64,000 bases of DNA from Bombus terrestris (Eukaryota > Arthropoda > Insecta > Hymenoptera > Apidae). Positions 48,653 through 61,100 of this stretch are shown in pieces. The notes under the pieces were generated by a model. It worked only from the letters and a program-made list of their open reading frames with translations, ran no database searches and was not told the DNA's origin. Positions within the stretch are counted from its first letter, which is position 1, and each line of letters starts with the position of its first letter. Position numbers and translations under genes: made by a program. The stretch covers positions 10,044,001 to 10,108,000 of the forward strand of contig NC_063273.1 in NCBI RefSeq assembly GCF_910591885.1, read 5' to 3'.

Positions 48653-50553
48653 CGATATTTAGAAAATGATCTTCCTGGTATGCTGCGATACTTATAATTC
48701 GTTTAGATAAGCTAGGCTGGAATACTTAATGAGAGGGAAATGACATTTTTATCGAAGTCGTCGTATCTCGGTCTGTTTTTGCGCTTTAAGTTCTTCAACA
48801 ATGTAACATGCGATATTTTCATTCGTACAAGGAAAACTTCTTTTTACACGTTATGCTACAATTTATTACGCTACAACGCTAGTTATTTTTGTTGAAAATT
48901 GTGGATCTTAGTCGCCGAAATACATGTATAACACTCACATTACACACATTAGAAACGATATTAAAATAGTTTCATATTTATTTAATATGTGATTTACAAG
49001 ATATTCGTAGATACACATTGCACGTTTCTCAGCATTCTTTTTGTCTCACCATCTTTTTTACTACCATGCGTACGGAACAGTTGCATTCTTCTATTCTACG
49101 AAACGCTGCGCACACACATACTCCCACACACACTCATACTCATATATGCGTGTTATTACTGCGCGGATAATCCAGTATAGCACACAAAATTACATATATC
49201 CCAATAATTTTATTTGAGTAATATGATAAATGCGCGTCATTTTTATTCATTTAACAAAAATTTGATTCCTTCGGTTACGCAGCTCTATTTCAATGAGCGC
49301 GATATACTTAATTCGAGACGACATATTTAAAAGATTTTTTGTAACGCAAGAAGTCTCCACACCCTCCAATCTTCTGACCCAATCCTTGCTCCCTTTGACA
49401 AGCCCTCGACGATCATCAAGATCGAGGTTCCTAACGGTTCCAGCTCGAACATCGTTCACCTCCTGTCCAGTGATCCACCAAGTATCCCCGTTGATCCTCG
49501 AACAGGACACGGTGGAAGCGGATGTTTACACAGGAGACAAAAAGCCGGCCACAATGATGACGTTACGGTTCCGTTGTCGATCTGTCAGCCTCGCTTACAA
49601 GCCATAACGTTGCCCCCTCGAATGATTAACCGGTCTTTGGTGATCGGATCGGCCTCGTCGATCGGATGAAGACCCAGTCAGTAAAAAGGAGGCAGAAGAT
49701 CAAGACGAAGAGAAAGAGGGAAGAAAAAAAAAGTCAGAGATCCGATGGTCGAGTCGTTTTCTCTGCCGAAGGGGCGAGGAGATGGTGAAACGAGACCGAA
49801 AACTGGCTCTGGTGGCGAAGATAAAGCGCGAAAGAGCGAATCGTCGAGCTTCCGACGGTGTTCCTGGTACGTGTAAGCATAACGCCGCGAAGGAAAGGTC
49901 AACGAACGAAAAAGGAACACGACCAGAACCCCGTGGCGCGACGCCGCTCGATCCAATCGCCCGACAAGATTGATGGTTTCTTAATAACCGAGAAAAACCG
50001 GCGAAACGATCGACGCAACGCAGCACTCCAGGTGGTCACAATACGCGTTACCACTCGAACGACATGGTTTTTCGCCGCTGACAAGGACCATTTTCTCTGC
50101 CCACGTCTCTTGCTCTCTGGACACCTTTCACAGTTATACTCGCGGTGGTATAACTCTTCGGTTATGCGAAATGGAGATCAATGGACTCGTCGCGTGATAG
50201 ATTAACGTGCTCTTTCTTCGGAGAACCGTTGTAGATAAAATAGCTTCCAAGTTCTCTTTCTGTCTATTTCAAGTGGCTAGATACATACGTGTTTCAGAGA
50301 TGGAGGCTTTTAGGTGTTCCAATACGTCAGTAGTTTGAATAACTCGATGTTAATATCGTGTTTTCTGATAATCTTACATGAGAGATACTATCTTATTATA
50401 TAAATTCGTTTTGTATCTTCATACTTCGCGTGTCATCGATACTCGTTGGTAATAAATCGAAGAAATTGAAAAAGCGGATCAAGTAGGTACATTTTCTAAA
50501 CAGGTAACGTGTTTAAAGTCTTTAGAAGCACGTAGATTCTTTTATTTCAGTGT
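48653..50553. other. Non-coding stretch between the two direct repeats
   Basis: AT-rich to about 49.25 kb, including a CA-rich run near 49110-49140. It then has moderate GC at 49.3-50.2 kb, with overlapping frames on both strands (such as 49293-49607 + and 49247-49510 -). None resembles a transposase or other known protein, so an autonomous mobile element between the repeats is not supported. Confidence 0.5.
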
Positions 50554-50692
50554 CGCTATAAACGACGTTATTATCGATAATCTTTTATGTAATTCCTTGG
50601 CGAATCGTTGACTTACGACTGACAGCTCGTGCGATCTGTGACTTCCATGGTGAACGACCAATCGATGTTCCTTTTTCTTGCTTTAGGCGCTG
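50554..50692 (+). repeat. Direct repeat, copy 2 (139 bp)
   Basis: Second copy of the element at 48515-48652, in the same orientation about 2 kb away. The substitutions seen are A/G or C/T changes, consistent with a recent duplication. Flanking DNA differs from copy 1, and no target-site duplication was obvious by eye. Confidence 0.95.
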
Positions 50693-53600
50693 TGTTTGTG
50701 GATTTCTTCCATCTCTTTTACCTATCCTTAACGTAGAACACTGACAGTCGTACGAAAAAGTCAAACTTGGACAGAAATTTATTTTACCTTCTAAATATCA
50801 CAAGTACTTTACTCTTGACATTTTCTCCATTTTTAAACGAACAATTAACCCATTTGCATCGTACAGAGCTACATTAAATTTGTCCTTATTGCAAAATATA
50901 TTTCTTTTATTACATATCACAGACACCCTGTACATTTTTCTGTATTCTATATTCATTTTTTATATATTTCTATATAACAACCCAGATTAGAACATTAAAA
51001 TGCTTATAAATCTTGCGAAGAGTTCAAGCTCGTGTTCTTCGTGTTCACAAGCTGATTGTCTCAAGATTATAATCGAAATCATACCTCAGTGTCTGCAAGA
51101 TTATCGAACCCTGGAGATAAAACTCGGCGACACAGGAGGGATTTCTCGGTGAGATCGTTGCGAAGATCGTGCGAATAATTCGTGGCGCTGGACACCGTGG
51201 TCAGGCTGAGGCGCACACCGTGTTACCCTTTTTTTCGATGGGCGCCGGGGGAATAAGAAGAACGAGCAATTTCGCCACGGCCGCCGCCTACGTCGGTGCT
51301 CGAAACGAGCGGGACAGCGAAGTCAGTTTGGTTCTTGTCACATTCTTGTCAAGCGGGACAGCGTGCCACGTCAATCTCCAGCTCGCTACGCTCCACCACG
51401 TTGTCCGCCTTCTTCGTCTTCGTGCGGCTCCACAGCATGAGAGAAAGAGAGGTTGAACCCATGAAGCCTCTCTCGGACGGATGGATGGACGGACAGTCGG
51501 ACAAGCGCTCGATGCGTCAAAGAAAAATATAACCGGCGTCCCTGACGCAGCCAAACTGCCTCATTAGCCCGGTTTACCCGCGAAAGCGTACCGTTCTGAG
51601 ACGCCCGGTTGGACACTCGACTCTCCTCGATTCTTCTCTTTTCATTGGTTCTCAATCGTTTGCTTTCGCGTAATCAACAGAGATGAAGACGAGTCGAGTT
51701 GTTGAGAGATAGATTAGTGTTCTTAAGGAGCAAGTATAACGAGGATAAAGGAAATGTTTTTAAAAGATATTGCTTCCGAGGATGATTGAAAGCTGAAGAA
51801 TTTCCAATTGGGAAGTTTCCTGACAGCTATTGTCGGAAACGTTCTTTCTATTATGTGCATCTTCGATAAATTTAATTAAGTAATATCGACAGATATTCGA
51901 AAGTATCCTATTAATTAGGCAAGAGTCGCCAGGATAAAATGGGAGTTATATCTTTCTAAAAGTAAAGACCATATCGTTCTACATATAAATAACAACACGG
52001 TGTTTTCGATATTATTCTTCAACGATTACTTGTCACCTGGTATCAAAAAATTAATCGTTGGTATAAATACCATCGACTGAAGTATCTATCAAAGTAGAGA
52101 CATCGAGGCTGCACGCGAAACGACCGACAATTATCGAGGCATCGTTCGCTCGATGAAGTGGAGCGCGAGATGGTGGAAGTTCGGCCGCCAGCTCATCGCT
52201 TTGGACAACCTTCATCGACGAGTCGGGCGTGTAAGGAGCGGAGTGGAAGAGGCCGCCGAAAAATACGGCGGCGAATGGGCCCAATTCATCGCGGCCACCG
52301 CGGCCATCGATCAATCCGTAGCAACGAGGGAAAAGGGGCAAAGGGAGAGGCGACTGGAAGAAGGAAGCGACACGATGCGGCGAAGGTAGCCGCTCGATGT
52401 TGCATACGGAGGGACATTAATTGACACGAGGTGGAGGTGGGGTAGGAAAGAGCGAAGGAACAGGGTCCCGAATGCTAGCGAAACGAGGGGACCCCGTTCT
52501 CTTCATCGACGTGTAGTAAGAGAAAGGATACGCTGGAAAGGGACAAAAACAACGGGTGGTAGCTGTCCAGGAGGCAGCGATGCAACAGCAACAACGCCAG
52601 GAGCAACAGCAACAACGAAGAAGAGGATGAGCACGTAGGCGGAGCTCGTGCTTTGTTTCGCCGCTTAGGTTCGCATTGGTCGCGTTCGAAACGAACTTCC
52701 GAAGCAAAGATTGTCTTCCGTCAGGCACGTGATCGTCGATTGTTTTCCTCGTCGATTCAGCTACTGCTGGTGGTGGTTCGTTCATGCGAATTCCATGCCT
52801 GTCGCTTCTTTGTTTCTTTTAGCGTCTCTTCCTCTTCTTCTTTTTCTTCTCGTGTTTTATTTTCGTCTTCTTCTTCTGTCTCTTCTTCTTCTTCGTCTTG
52901 TGGCACTGGCTGTGCGTTGTCGTCGTCGTTGTCGTTCACGTTGCTTCTTAGGCACACTGGCTCCTCCGAGGCTGAACTAAGATTTATGTCTGCCGCCAGT
53001 TGAGACGTTTGCGCGAAGAGATTGGACGAGATACAGGGGAGGGCCGCTACGCCGTGTGCGCAGCAGAGACACCGCCGGTAACTGGACGATGATAGTGAAA
53101 TATGTACGGGATCCGTTCGCCAGAGAATCGCTTCTGTACACCTGTAACGCTTTGTAATCGAACCAGTCCGCTGACTCTCCATCTTGCTGAAGGTATCGAT
53201 GCGAGACGTTGATCGCCGACAGCGAAATTTTGATGCACGACCGACCATAGTTTTTAGGAGCAAGGGATTTGTTTGTTGAAGAATGGTGAATTACAGAGAA
53301 TTTCCGACCCGTGGCGTAATTATGGTCTTTTATGGGTTATTAAGTAGTAACGATTTATTTTAAAGTAGTAATGATTACGAACGTTCATGTTGCTACTGTT
53401 TCGTGATTTTAGAATAATTTCTACGAAAACGAAGGAAATCATTAAAGAAAAAACATAGTTGTAACACTGTTATAATAAGAACCAACTGCTATGGTACTCA
53501 TAATAACGTGACTAGAGAATTTATCGTTGCAATTAACTGATTGCTGTAATTTGTCTGCCTCTCTTACTCATGTTGGCATAAATAATTTATAATGCAAATG

Positions 53601-56600
53601 CAACTCTGAAAATGAAAATACAAATTTTATATATAGTGCAAACTTCACGACTCATAAAGATTAAAATTAATCAGAAACTTAGAAAGTATAAAATTTTAAC
53701 TCCAGTATGGGAATGATGATTGCATAGCTAAACATTATTATGACCTATGTTTATATCTAACTTTCTCGTGGGAGACTCTAGCTTAACCCATGTACAAATA
53801 TAGTCGAAATAAACCCGTATCGAAGCTTCAAATGTTTAGTTAAAAGGAAAGAAAGAAAAAGGTAGATTCAACGTTGTTTGAGCGATTTCTAACGAAAATA
53901 AGTAAAGCTATGAAAGTAGGACAAAAATTGTTTATTTAAAACATTAGGAGTATATTAGGATTTTCGAGTTACACAAGTTTTCAGCATTTCTACCGTACGC
54001 TGCTAGAAAATATTAAAGGATTATGTATGATCGCCTAGGGCGATCGGTACCCGGCGCGCCCGTCAGGACCATCCAAATAACACGTTTCTGTTTAATTTCA
54101 CTTTACTACTGTAAAATTGCCCGGTAATAACGAAAATGAAACTGCTCCGGAGTGCCCACTAATAATGGTGATCCGTCTTCCGTTTCTTTCTTCCGTGGCA
54201 CTGTCTCGAGATCTTTCCGACCAGTTGCGGTTTTAAAAAACCCTACCTTGGCTGGAAACTATCGCCGATCCTCTTTCAAAAGAACGCTTCAACTTTCATC
54301 CCCATAATTTATCTCTTCACCGAATCTATAAAGCTCCTATTCACGAACCTTTCATCGATTTCAAATCTTAACTTACGTGTCCCTGTATGTTATTCCATAA
54401 TGTTATCTTCGGAGCTCCACAATTTCTAGTCTAAAACGTTTTATCGGTTTACAACGGTACATATCCATGTAGAATTTACCTGAAAGAAGAAGAAAAAGGA
54501 GACCATACGATTGGTCTGGGAATGGATCCGCGAAAACGGAACGAAGATTCATGCAACGAGGGACGATCGTCGCGACAAGCTGCCAGCATTCATCAGCGAG
54601 CTGCCTCCACGCAGAACGACGCGATTTTCATTAAGATCCGCGCGTGCCGTCGCGTCGCCTTTCCTCTGCACTCGTCGTAACGAACTACACACTCCGCTCG
54701 AGCGGTTATTAAATCAGATCCACGGTAAATAACGCGTTTCATCGTTTTCCCTTCCCCATTCCCAGGGCTCGTCCACCGTTTCGTTTCATCTCTTTTTTCC
54801 CCTCGTCTCTATCCGTCCATCGATCTCTTTCCCTTGCTGTATCTGTATCTATAATCGCACGGTGAACCCGGTCTCGTTCGTTTCGTCGCTAATTATTTTA
54901 ATTGGCCGACGCACATTCAAAAGAGATACTAAGAAGAGGAAGGTGGAAGATTCCCCAGCGGCGAGTCCACTTCGATTACCGATCAGAGTCTCTCTTCCTT
55001 CTGTTCGTTCTTCTTCTCTCTGTTATTCCAAGTCACCCCCACCTCGTCGGTTCTGTCTCACCCCGTTCCGAGCCACGGAATCGCTCGTTAGCATATTGAT
55101 TGGCGATGACGGGATCTCTCGCTGCGGTGGGCCCGCCTCGAGAAAATTAAATGGAATCGCGAATTAATATCGCCGCTCTAGTCTCCGCGATCGCGATAAC
55201 CGAAGAAGGCGTCCTTGGAGCCCGATCGTAATGGCTGAAACACGGCGACAGCCGACTTGTGGAATCTTCTCTTCCCTTTGAGAGGCGAGAGTCTGGCACG
55301 TGTTGCTTCCTTCTAATCGTTTCGAGTGCAGAGAAGAAGGGAGAATAAGAAATTTCGGAGCACTAGTTTCCGACGTTCGTTTCCTCTCTAGAATTTACTC
55401 GTGCCGAGGTGGCGTTGGATAGCGAATTTAGAGAATGCTGCTTCTTTTCGTTCATTGTATTTTTCAGTGCACCTATCGTACTGGAAATTTCTTTCCAGTT
55501 TTCGTCTCTCGCCAGTTTCGCCTGCGGTTGTAAAGATAGGCGAAAGTTTCCCAGAAAATTTCATGTTCTTTTCTAATACCGAGCTCTCTAACATTTTAGG
55601 AAATTAATTTAAGGAAAGTTATTCAGTTTGATAAGTTGGAGGAAAGCAAGGACGAATAGGTAAATTGGTTTTTATTAACCCTTTAAATATGGTTGTGGTC
55701 GATGAACGAAGATATAAGATTGTATCTATAATGATATCGTATTTGTCGTCTTTTTCGTTTGGAAAAAACAATTTATGAAAATGTGCCCATACTTGAATTA
55801 TTAATTTTCAATTCAAGATCTAGAAACGAATTGGATTGCAGTTTCTATATTTAACTACCTATTTATCCACTCTTTTTCCTCTAATCTACTACTTCAATAA
55901 CTACTGTAATTGCCGAAGAGTGTAACGTAATTCTCGAAGAAAGTTACAGATTCTTTAAAAATAATATGTTTTCCACTTGGAAAATTTGAACACGCATTAC
56001 CTCGATCTTAATTACTCATTAAGCACACTTTTTTACGCGAATGGTCGACGCGTCACTGTCTGTGGATCAAAATCGATTCGAGAGTCGCCGCGGTGGTACA
56101 CGTAGGAGATAGGAGAAAGAAGCAGCGAAACGATCGGGGACGCGGAGACGTGAACGAAAGCAGGAGGGAAGGGGGTGAAAAGCGGCGAACTCCCTTTAGG
56201 CTTCGTTAGTCAGCCAGCGACTTATCAAAGAGCAGGCCTCGGCCGATACAATGGCTGAAAATCCTGCAGCGTTGCTCTTCTGTAAAAGATGGCCCGGCTG
56301 TCTCGTAAATTCACCAAAGACCCGCACGGTCTGTTTCTACTTTGACAGGCAGCCCGGCTCTATACGTAAATCTGGCGCTGCAAACTTCGACGCTATTATG
56401 TTTCGACAGGGCTCTCCGTTCGACAGTAATCGATTACGCAAGCAGCAGACACGATTATCGCGTTTCTTTGTTTCGCCTCTGGTCGCCATCCTTGTATTTC
56501 TAATGAGAAACAACACTCTGCTAGGTGATTGTACGTTGTACGTTGGTGAAAGGTACGTTTGGTATGTGGAGTTTCTATAAATGCCTTTGTCGAGATATGA

Positions 56601-57400
56601 GTTATTAAAATGGAAATTTTTAATTCAAGTAAAAGTTGTCTGAATAGCTTCGTTCCTATCGATGAACTCGTATAAGGTTGTTGATTTCAATTTTGTAAAA
56701 ATACCGTATCCTGTGTTTCGATGTGCTTTTGTTAAGCTTATATTCTTAAAAAATGGTTCAAGATCATGTTTTTGTACATGCTACTTCAAGAGGAGTAATT
56801 GTTTCAAGAATATTATTAAGTCAGTAAAAAGCAGTTATGCGTGCTTAAAGTTTAAAGCGTAAGAAATGTGGATTGGGATAGGATTATTTAGTTGATCAAG
56901 AAAATGGTATGTTTCATAATAATACGTTTGTTTATAACCGAAACATTTGGAGAATTAGAAAGGAATATTTCTTTATGGTATACTGAGCATCGCACGTGTC
57001 CGCGTATGAAGGTACGAATCTACTTGCGTTATAGGTTTCAAGCGTAGAGCAATCGTATAGGAACGAATCTTAAAACATTAATCGTTTCTAATTAATTACT
57101 GATTTAGAAAACATTCTCAGCTGACTAACAAAAATTAAAAACCGAATTACATTTGCATCCTAAACGGAACATTCACAAAATCTTCTTTTTATCTATGTTT
57201 TACTTCTATTTTTTTCTAAACTCGATACTCATTGCGCGTCGCTTTGTCAACGGGTCAATTCCACAGAAAATGCAGTTGTCTCAAAAGAAAAAGAAAAGAA
57301 AATAAATAAAGGAAAGAAGACGACACGTGGAGAAAAATCTGGGATCAATGCTATTTTATGCCGTATCCGGACAGATACTGGTGTCACTAGGAGTTGTGTC
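50693..57400. other. Non-coding stretch, no supported gene
   Basis: CpG-rich blocks at 51.1-51.7 and 52.1-53.3 kb are surrounded by AT-rich DNA. The second contains CAG/CAA-like and TTC/TCT-rich simple runs (about 52560-52620 and 52810-52900). These create a 168-residue acidic minus-strand frame (52757-53263) and Ser/Leu-rich plus-strand frames; both are probably artefacts. Moderate-GC DNA at 54.5-55.4 and 56.0-56.5 kb has no recognisable exon. Confidence 0.5.
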
Positions 57401-58180
57401 CGGTCGCAGGTCAATCGCCGGAGACGTTAGAGGGGATATCCTAGATCGGGAACGACGTTGACAGGGCTGAAAGCCTGGAGGGCGGGTGGATCGGGCCGCG
57501 GCGTCGTTTCGCGGGCGTCGTCGTTTATTTTGGCGAACGCTTAAAACATTGTCCCGTTGAAGGACTGCTGCCGCTCGTCCGGCGAAACCTGACTCGCGTT
57601 CGAAACGGCCGCGCGCGGCGTTTCATTTATTCAAAGTAAGTTATTGCGATCAGCCCGGCCACTATATTACCGGCCGAAGACTCCTCTCCTCCGCCGTCCA
57701 TTTCTCTTTCCACCGTTTCCGTCTCTGTCCGACAACCGATCCCGCGTTCACGGTCGGCCTCTCCTGATTTCCAGGTAAGATATTCATCTAATCCCCCCCT
57801 CCCCCGATTAGTTGGCCCCGCGGACGACCGAATGGCGATCCCTGGTCGCCGCCTATATAAGCTTCTCAACCGTTTGGACAGCTACCACTAACTTCTGCGT
57901 GGCTGGTCAATCCGTTATATCCCTCGCACACGAACGCGATCTTCGACTCTAGGACGCGTCATCGTCCCCTTCCCAAGCGATGGATGCCTGTTTTTTTGCA
58001 CACGCTTCGTTAACGCAGTCTCCCCTGTTTACTTCTCTGTCGTTGATTGATCCGTGGATAGATTTGTCCTCGCAGCTTGTAATTTCTGAATTCCTTGGTG
58101 TTCCTGGGTGGTTTATACGGTTCCACGGTGGAAGGAGACGATGTTTCAGTGGACGACGGCAGGTTGATGCGGGAAATTGA
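57400..58180 (+). promoter_or_regulatory. CpG-rich block with a TATA-type core promoter candidate
   Basis: TATATAAG lies at 57854-57861 in GC-rich DNA, with CpG-rich sequence on both sides and an ATG about 120 bp downstream (57980). The frame from that ATG (66 codons) is unrecognised, so a transcript would need further exons. A good donor sequence (CCAG then gtaaga) also occurs near 57776, upstream of the TATA box, and would belong to another transcript. Confidence 0.3.
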
Positions 58181-61100
58181 CAGAGTCTTGTAGGAATCCT
58201 ATTGATGACAAGAAACTTTTTGTTGGAGGAGTAGAAAGCTCTACATGTTATGAAATACGAAAATATTTCTCACATGTAAATAATATCATTTTAGTGGATA
58301 AAGGGTGCCTTTGATGACCGACGACTTTTATTGAAACAGTAGAAAACTGTGCGCTTCTATAATGAGAATCTAAAATAACTATAATATATTCAAGCACACA
58401 ACACAATATCCTATAATTAGTCAGCTGATCACTTAACCTGACTTGTGACCAAAAAATGATTCGTGACATACGATGGTACCAGATACATGATAGTTTCACT
58501 ATATCTGTTGACCTTCTGAAGAACCTGCAATGCTGACAAACACGTCTTACACGCTAAATCGTCAACTGGCCTTAACAACATACGATCAAACGCGAGAGCT
58601 TTAAATTCTTCGATCTCACGATTAATCTAAGGTCAAAGTTCCGAAATCTTCAACGACTTCGTTAAACAGTTTCTAAGGCTTCGGGCGATGGACGAACGAT
58701 GATCCTGGAGGACATCAGGAACGGAAACACAATGGTGAGCCGGACAGAGAACGGAGTCGTTGGAAGTTGTCGGATCTGGCCTCTCAGTATGCCGGTGCGC
58801 GTCGGTGGAGGACCCCTGGGAAATTTCTTGACAACGGCTGCCGCGCAACGTGGGAACAATTTGCAAGCCCATGGCGGTTCCGAGCCACGGTTCGTAACAT
58901 TCCTAAGCTGAACGGTAAACGGTTATTCGGGACGCGTCCTCGTACGTGCATCTACCGCGTATAGAAAGAGGAAGAGAGAGAGAGAGAGGCTTCGTATCCC
59001 TCGTGTGACGCCGAAGACGCTGGCTGGAATTCCGGAATTTGTCGGCGAAATTCCATTCCCCGCCAAGCGTCTCGTGCGTTCCGGGCTCGTTCGTCTTTCG
59101 CCACGGAAGACGCTTCTCTCTTTTGTCCGCGCCTCGCGTTACGGAACTATGCTGACGTACTCGGAAGAAGAATTCTCCGGCAAGGTTCTATTTCTCTCGA
59201 AGCCGGTAAAATGGCGCCCCCTGTCCCTGCTTTGTCGAGTTTCCGCGTGATTGCTGTCAGAAAGATGAGAGGAGATGAGAATCATTTTCGGAAGTTATGT
59301 TGTCTCGACTGGACATCAAGGTACTTTAATTTTGGGAGAAAATTGAACAGCAGCGCTGGCTTTGGAAGTTTGTTGGAAGAGATTTTGAAGTTTCTTCGTA
59401 CCACGTTTCTTGTTTGTTCCGTCCTGATTATGATGCATATATACCGTATGTATGTAACATACGGTAGGAGCAGGTACTCTTCTTAAAGGATTGATCGAGT
59501 CAGAATTTTTTCATGCGCAATGGGACAAAACATAACGCGAAAGATGCCTCAATGAGTTTGTTCGGAATTTGTAATTTGATTAAAATATGAGTTTGCAGGT
59601 CCAACTCGAGGTGATTTGTTATTGGATCTCAGAAAGAGACTGAAGGGAACAGGGGATCCAGTTTAGATGAGAGAAAGATGAAAAAATTGATATTCTTTGG
59701 AATGGCTATCTTTTGGGTAGTGACGTTATCAATTTGAAAATTATAGGTTCGAATGTTTTCCTACGATGATTTTCTTCTCCCTAACCTCGCTAACAAAGCA
59801 AAATGTGAATTTGTCGATATATTTACATGAATATCGTTCATGGAAATATATTTCACCCAGAGTCTTATACGTTTCTGATTGTCTTCTTCAACTTCTCGAT
59901 GCATTAATTGATAATAACGACGATCGGAACAACGACAGCTAAACTAGAAGGGAATGAGAATAACATGCAGTATCGTATAGGTGACAATGATCTTCATGAT
60001 ATCTGACAATTATAGTGGTAAATTTTACACGTATAGTACCTGGTAAACAAACTCTGTCAATGATAAATAACCCATTCTTCCAAGAATGTAACCAGTGTTC
60101 ACGTGATAGATCACATTATCATTCTTGACTCGTATCAGAAATACGATCTTTGATTCGGTATTATCCGAGGAAAGGGGCAGATTTTAGGCTGACGCTTACG
60201 CGTGGATAACGTGCGGGGAACGGAAAAAGAGGTCTGAGATGTCGCCGTTGCCGTTGGTTAGGAGAATTGTAAACGTCGACGCGACTGACACGCGTATTTC
60301 GAGCACGCGGCAACGAAATCCCGTCGGTTCTATTTGTGGGGTGGCACGGTGATGTTTCACATTGACGGGACGACGAGTCTGTTCGGTTGTACGCGGTCGC
60401 GCACGTTGAATCTTCATAGCCGAGGAAAACTCGCCCCTTTTTGCCATTCGAACGTCTCCCGCTAGACGTTCCGCGAATTTATTCCGGACCCGCGCGATCT
60501 ATCGCCCGGCATCCTCGTAAATTCTGTTCCCGTCGTAGGGGGAATCACGGCCTGATACGATCCTGTTATCGCGGTGATTAAGCGTTCGTCGTGTCTTTCC
60601 CGTTTTCCGTGGTTTTCGCTTCGAATAAAGGTAATATTTACACTGGAATTTAAGTTGGTTGTACGTTTGATAAGATAACATCTTAGGGATATTAAAAAGA
60701 ATTTTTTTACTGAAGGGCAACGAAATTTTTACTTCTTCGAATGGTAGATATAATTCGGTTCCGTAAAAATATTAGAATCAAAGGAAATTTTATGTTTTTA
60801 ATATTTGATAGTTTTAGCGAAAATCAACTCTCGTCAAACGAGACTGGATCGTTATTATAGTGATCAAGCCAAGAATCAAGTGAAGATGTTTTTTATTTTA
60901 GAACATATAATCAACAATGTAGTTTGATAAAGTAATAATGATAAAATGTAACGTAGAAAGTAACAAACGTGATTATTGACTTGGGCTTCGCTGTTCGATG
61001 GTTAGAAAACCGTATCTTGAGTGCATGCAGCGTTTCATTATTTCTGTGATTGAAGATTGGTGAAACCAAGTTGCGGAAATAATGGCAGGCCATATGATTC

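Noticed and set aside
49247..49607. Overlapping frames on both strands between the two direct repeats, considered as a transposase remnant
   Set aside because: No catalytic motif or resemblance to a transposase or reverse transcriptase could be seen on either strand.
52757..53263. A 168-residue minus-strand frame ending in an acidic Glu-rich stretch
   Set aside because: The acidic stretch is the translation of a TTC/TCT simple repeat read backwards, and the rest has no family resemblance or splice support.
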